64,000 nt of DNA from Coffea arabica (taxonomy: Eukaryota > Streptophyta > Magnoliopsida > Gentianales > Rubiaceae): the NCBI RefSeq assembly GCF_036785885.1, contig NC_092320.1, positions 23,933,557 through 23,997,556 on the forward strand, read 5' to 3'. Position 1 is the first letter of the stretch. The number at the start of each line of letters is the position of its first letter. Under the pieces are notes generated by a model. The model ran no database searches, was not told the DNA's origin, and saw only the letters and a list, made by a program, of their open reading frames with translations. The position numbers were made by a program, and so were the translations under genes. This document shows positions 59,514-64,000 of this stretch, piece after piece.

Positions 59514-62500
59514 TGTCGCGCCCCATTTTTTTAAAAAAAAACTATTTAGGTGTTAAAAATATTTTTTTTTTGATTTTTATAGAATAAACAAATGAAGAGA
59601 AAGGGCCTAAAATGAGACTTAAAAAGTGTGACGATTTGGGACCAAAATAATAATTTAAAAAGTTTTTTTTTTAAATGAGTCACCACTTGGTATCAAATTT
59701 AGGTGTACAAAGTCACCTAAAAATGTATGTTTAATAAAAAATAGATGGAACCCTTTTTAGACAATTCCAAGTCTTTGAAAACAAGAGAAAAGAGTTCGAG
59801 AGTCACGATTGAAGAAAGGGAAGACAAAGATTTGATAAAATCAAACCTAAGGCACCATTTCAACCTAGCCGAGGTTAATTGCGGGATTTAGTCGAAAATT
59901 TTTCTAATCTAACCTATAAAAATTATCACATTTGGATGTTTCTATTGTTAGTAGTATGCCCTAGAGCATTAATAATTATTGTCTTGATTAATATAAAGTG
60001 GCACTTCTTGATTCAATAATTCTTGGTTTAGATTTGATTGAATGGTGTCCATTATTGTTTGTTAAGGTTCCATTCTCATGTGATGAGAATATGAGTGACG
60101 GGAAACCTTGGTACAAATAATATTAAATGGTTCCTAATCATAGGATTATTAATTGGGCAAGATTAATCGGGTAGATTAGTCTCATATTTATTTTCTATGA
60201 TTAATATGAGATATTAATGATAATAAAATGGCGAGTCTCGTACCATTAAGTATGTGATACTAGAACAAATATGAGAGGCACTTGTGTGACAAGTTGGCTC
60301 AAACACTAACTTTTTAAATAATGAATCACTAGCTTAATGATGTCAATGATTCATTGTTGATTGCAATAGTGCATGTGATCCATAGACCTAAGATGACACG
60401 GTTGGCTCATTCATAGGTGGTTAGAGTCTATCAATGCAGAAAAAATACTTGTTCTAATCACGGATGAGTATTGGCATTTGGTATCTCTAATTAGTTATTT
60501 ATGGAGTCAAGTGTTTATGCAAAATAGGATCTATTATTCCATAATAAATGCATTGATATCTTATGAAATCTACCAATCTTGACTAAAGGAGTTATTGGCT
60601 AAGACAAACTGATTCATGTAGATGATCAATTTTTTAGTCAAGTGATTTGATAGATTAAGTCATACGATTGAGTGTTTGAGTTTGACATTATTCCTAAACT
60701 AGGCCCAATAGGTAATAGTAATAGAAGGATTATTATGCAAAACAATTGCAGTCATGATTCATGTAAAAGGATTCCAATCTTTCATCACCAGTTGGGTGTC
60801 ATGATATATTGCTAGGCATCATTCGTGATCTATGTTAACTTGAGGTATATTTGGAGAACTTCTCAAGTGTTAGACATGTTCTAATTAATGTTAATAGGTT
60901 AACGTTAATTACATTGCCAACTAGGTATTGAACCTAGTTAGTCACACACATAAGGATTTGAACTAATCGGTAAGTTGATTAGAATGGGTTTATACTTTGG
61001 TAAGGATGCTAGCACATCTTGAAACCCAAGCTAGATGGAATTTGGAGTTGGTATTTGAGTATGACTCAAATATTATAAAGATGAAAATAATAGTTAATAT
61101 AATTATACAATTATATTTTGATGTGATAAAAATAAAACATGAATTAAATAATTATATTAATTGTATTCTATTTTTATTTTGATTTGATCAAGATAAGAAT
61201 AAAATATGTATTGGATAATCATATGAGTTGTGTTATATTGATTTGATCAAGATAAAATAAGATATTGATCTAACCAAAACAACGGTATAAATAAACCCCA
61301 TTGACAAAAGTTGTCGATGGTTTTTTCAGGGTTAAAAACAAGTATGGTTGTTCTTTTGAAGTAGAAAGAAAACAACACCGTTTTTTCTTCTCTACAAAAG
61401 ACAAAAACTCCAAAATTTAGTCATTTATTAGTCTGAGTCTGTGTGGACGAACTAGAGGCCTGACGTGTGGAAGGCTAATTGTTGGAATTCAAACATCTAC
61501 ATCAGGCATTGCATATTCGTCTAAACAAGTAAGTATTTATTTGTTTTGAAATATCAAGGCCTGAATCAATTTGCAAATTCAAGAAAGATCAATACAAAAA
61601 TTGTTTGCTCGTTTCGCTGCGTACTAATTTTTCTATCATCTATATGGATGCAAATTTAGACCTAATGGATATCGAGAAGGTTGAAATATCTTTTCAAATT
61701 TTAATTGGTACAAATTACATTAATTGTGATGCCCAAAATGATTCTTAGAAGGGGTCACGAATATGCAAAAGATGAGACTCGAAAAAAAGAAGAATTATAA
61801 CATATAAATATACGTGACCTAAAAGAGAAGAATGCAACACAATGGGTATGAGAGACTAAGATTCGTGACTTAATTTTTCTTTTTATAGAGGGATAAAGAG
61901 TGTGCTAAGACTAAAAAGCCATACTCGTTCATTTCTCGTATTTGAAGGGTGATTCTCCTAATCCAGTCAAACAAATGAACTAACCTATTTCTAATTTCCT
62001 AAATGGAATGCAAGTCTAAATGTCATGTTTTGCACACATAGGGATAAAAGAGATAATAATATAGAGGAAATATCATGCAAGATGAGAAAAGATCTTAAAA
62101 ATGAAAAACATGTCTAAAATGCGATCAATGTCACACAAAAATTGTGAATCTAGCGTGAAAACGGCATAATGAGTTTAGCATTGGACTAGCCCATTTCTAT
62201 AATTTCTCACCAGTTTTGGACTAGTGAGAAAACGGGAGAAAGGCCACGACAAGCGTTGAACTAGTGTGGTGACATCATACATTTATTATAAACAAATAAA
62301 TTGTATGAAACATAATTAAAGCAAAGAAACATATAAAGCACATAGATCACATAACACGTAGGTATGATATCTAAATGTAAAACCCAAAAAAGTGAATAAA
62401 CACATAAACAAACATGCATGCAAGCGGGCAACCAAAGAAACACACATGATGATTTAACTATTACATTTGGGGGCCTAACTATAATCTAAGGGAAAAATTT

Positions 62501-64000
62501 TAAAAAAATAGTAACCTAACTATTACATTTATCAAACTAATTACATTTTGACAAAACTAAAATGTATCCATTACAAAACCTATCTAAATACATGTCTTGA
62601 GCATCTATCTATTACAAATTTGCATTTAAATGTCTCTCAACTAATCATCCAAAATTAAATAGAATAAATGAAACTTAAAATGAATAACATGAGTAATTAA
62701 AAGAAAAAGCACTCAAAACATGCAATTATACACATAAAAAAATACATAGGAGCACATAAGAGGATAGGAAATAATAAAAGAAGGTATCTCCCTTGAAGTT
62801 GTGGTTAAATGGGGTGCAATTGACCTTATTTATACTCCAAAATCAACAAAATGGTCAAGACACTAATTTAATTAACAATTAAATGATAAAGAAATGGAAA
62901 TAACCATGAAATATTCCAATTAAAGCATTTAAATGAAGTGTAAATAACAATTAAAGAAGAAAAACAACTTATATTTAAGGAATCAAAGCTGTCAGGAACC
63001 TAATTGCTAAAATTGAGAAAGTTTTTGGGTCAAATTATAATTATTACAAATATTAGGGTTAAATATTAAAGAAAAATAAAGTTTAGGGGTCAAATTGTAA
63101 TTAAATTAGAGATCTAATTGAAAATATAAAAGTTTTTAGGACCATTGTAATATTGTTCAGAAGTACAAGGACCAGACTGTAATTTTTGTTATCTGGTTTG
63201 GCCAGAAAAGTGCCATGGGCAATCCTTCAAATTTTTCTTTGGGCCAAAGTTACCTAGACCCAACAAAGAGTCCAGAAAACGGGTGCACTAGCCTGTCATC
63301 TTGCTAAACAGAATCTATCCAACAAAGCTAGGTTTTAACCCCCCCCCCAAACCCATGTCTTAATCCAATTAAAGTAAACCAACAACCCCTTCCATAAACC
63401 CAAACAAAAAATAACCCTTAACACAAACTAACCTATTTTATTAAAAGCTAACAAGGTAAAAATTTAACAAAAATGCTAAGCCTTAATTATGTGCTAAATC
63501 CTAGAATTAATCTACCAAAAACCCACTTAAAATATGAAAAAGAGGATTAAAACTTAAAAGAGGCAAAATTGATTCAATTTGCAGAAGTTTTGGGGCCACA
63601 GTGAGACTATTCAAAAAGTTAGGGTTCATAATGCAATTTCCAAAAATCACATGCAACTGGTACGAAACTTGCTGCGTTTCTCTGCGGTGTTTATGCAACA
63701 CAACCATTCAAAGTGATCTTTCAAACAAAAAGATTCGAATTCAACACGCACAGGGTTAGGCAAATCTCATTTTTTTTATCTAAACATCATATCTCTAATC
63801 ACATTTATAACAAAACCAGAGCTAATGGTGCACAAAAGGCAAAAAATCAATAGGAGAAAAGCAAGCATCAATACAGAGATTCTTGACAAATTGGGAGAAG
63901 ATTTAGGCCTATATGGAGAGGAAATGAGCAAAATAAGCTATCTTTTTTAACGTAGATGCAGTAAAACCCGAGGAAAGATGAATCAAAAAGCGAGCAAGTG
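59514..64000 (-). mobile_element. Second tandem copy of the same LTR, runs off the window
   Basis: Begins TGTCGCGCCCC eleven bases after the previous copy ends. It is alignable along its whole visible length (59514-59945 and 61644-64000) with 55962 to about 58710, including the 'gaactagcccatttct' block, the TATA region (62825-62840) and the 'gaggattaaaacttaaaagagg' segment. It is interrupted by a 1693-base insert. About 800 bases should lie beyond the window. Confidence 0.8.
59946..61638 (+). mobile_element. Solo LTR nested in the second LTR copy
   Basis: Starts TGTTAGTAGTATGCCC and ends TTTTTCTATCA; flanked by TCTAT at 59941-59945 and 61639-61643. The uninterrupted sister copy reads TTTCTATATGGATGC with a single TCTAT (56345-56354), proving the insertion. 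TATAAATAAA (61286-61295) is a likely promoter for a plus-strand transcript. 1693 bases, no coding. The plus orientation is taken from that box. Which element lineage it comes from is not resolved. Confidence 0.9.

Overview
The window looks like gene-poor, AT-rich nuclear DNA of a eudicot plant. Support comes from spliced plant gene structures with long AT-rich introns, a hybrid proline-rich cell-wall protein, plant-type cytochrome P450 and FKBP-TPR remnants, and dense Ty1/copia, Ty3/gypsy, TRIM and MITE insertions. I cannot name the species.

Only two loci look intact. One is an intron-less hybrid proline-rich protein gene (38077-39276, +). The other is a three-exon minus-strand gene for a TRM/LONGIFOLIA-like protein (RLMGLE motif plus DUF4378-like C-terminus). 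I assembled its 359-residue frame from exons at 50259-50112, 50009-49410 and 44334-44003. Everything else gene-like is broken: three partial cytochrome P450 copies of one subfamily (8850-11033 +, 11777-13190 +, 17839-18828 -), an FKBP62/ROF1-like peptidyl-prolyl isomerase relic (23204-25930 +), an unrecognised relic inside the TRM intron, and retroelement gag/pol remnants.

Layout. 1-8.8 kb holds a ~3.6 kb solo LTR beside a decayed minus-strand copia element, which abuts the 3' part of a P450. 8.8-18.8 kb is a decayed P450 cluster interrupted by a PIF/Harbinger-like element, a foldback element and a MITE. 20.8-22.4 kb is a MITE nested in a larger inverted-repeat element. 23.2-25.9 kb is the FKBP relic. 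26.2-27.0 kb is a tandem array whose units carry variable (TA)n tracts. 27.4-35.7 kb is a run of MITEs (Mutator-like, hAT-like, Stowaway). 35.8-37.6 kb is a small copia element that keeps only gag. 38-39 kb is the proline-rich gene, 44-50.3 kb the TRM-like gene, and 51.2-52.2 kb a TRIM nested in a MITE. 52.2-56.0 kb is a degenerate gypsy element. 56-64 kb contains two ~3.5 kb LTRs in tandem, the second split by a 1.69 kb solo LTR.

The genes do not form a pathway. I found no undescribed biochemical system. The value of the window is in its nested, datable transposon structures with exact target-site duplications, and in the gene models and relics that ORF calling alone would miss. All calls come from reading the sequence; no alignment or database search was run.
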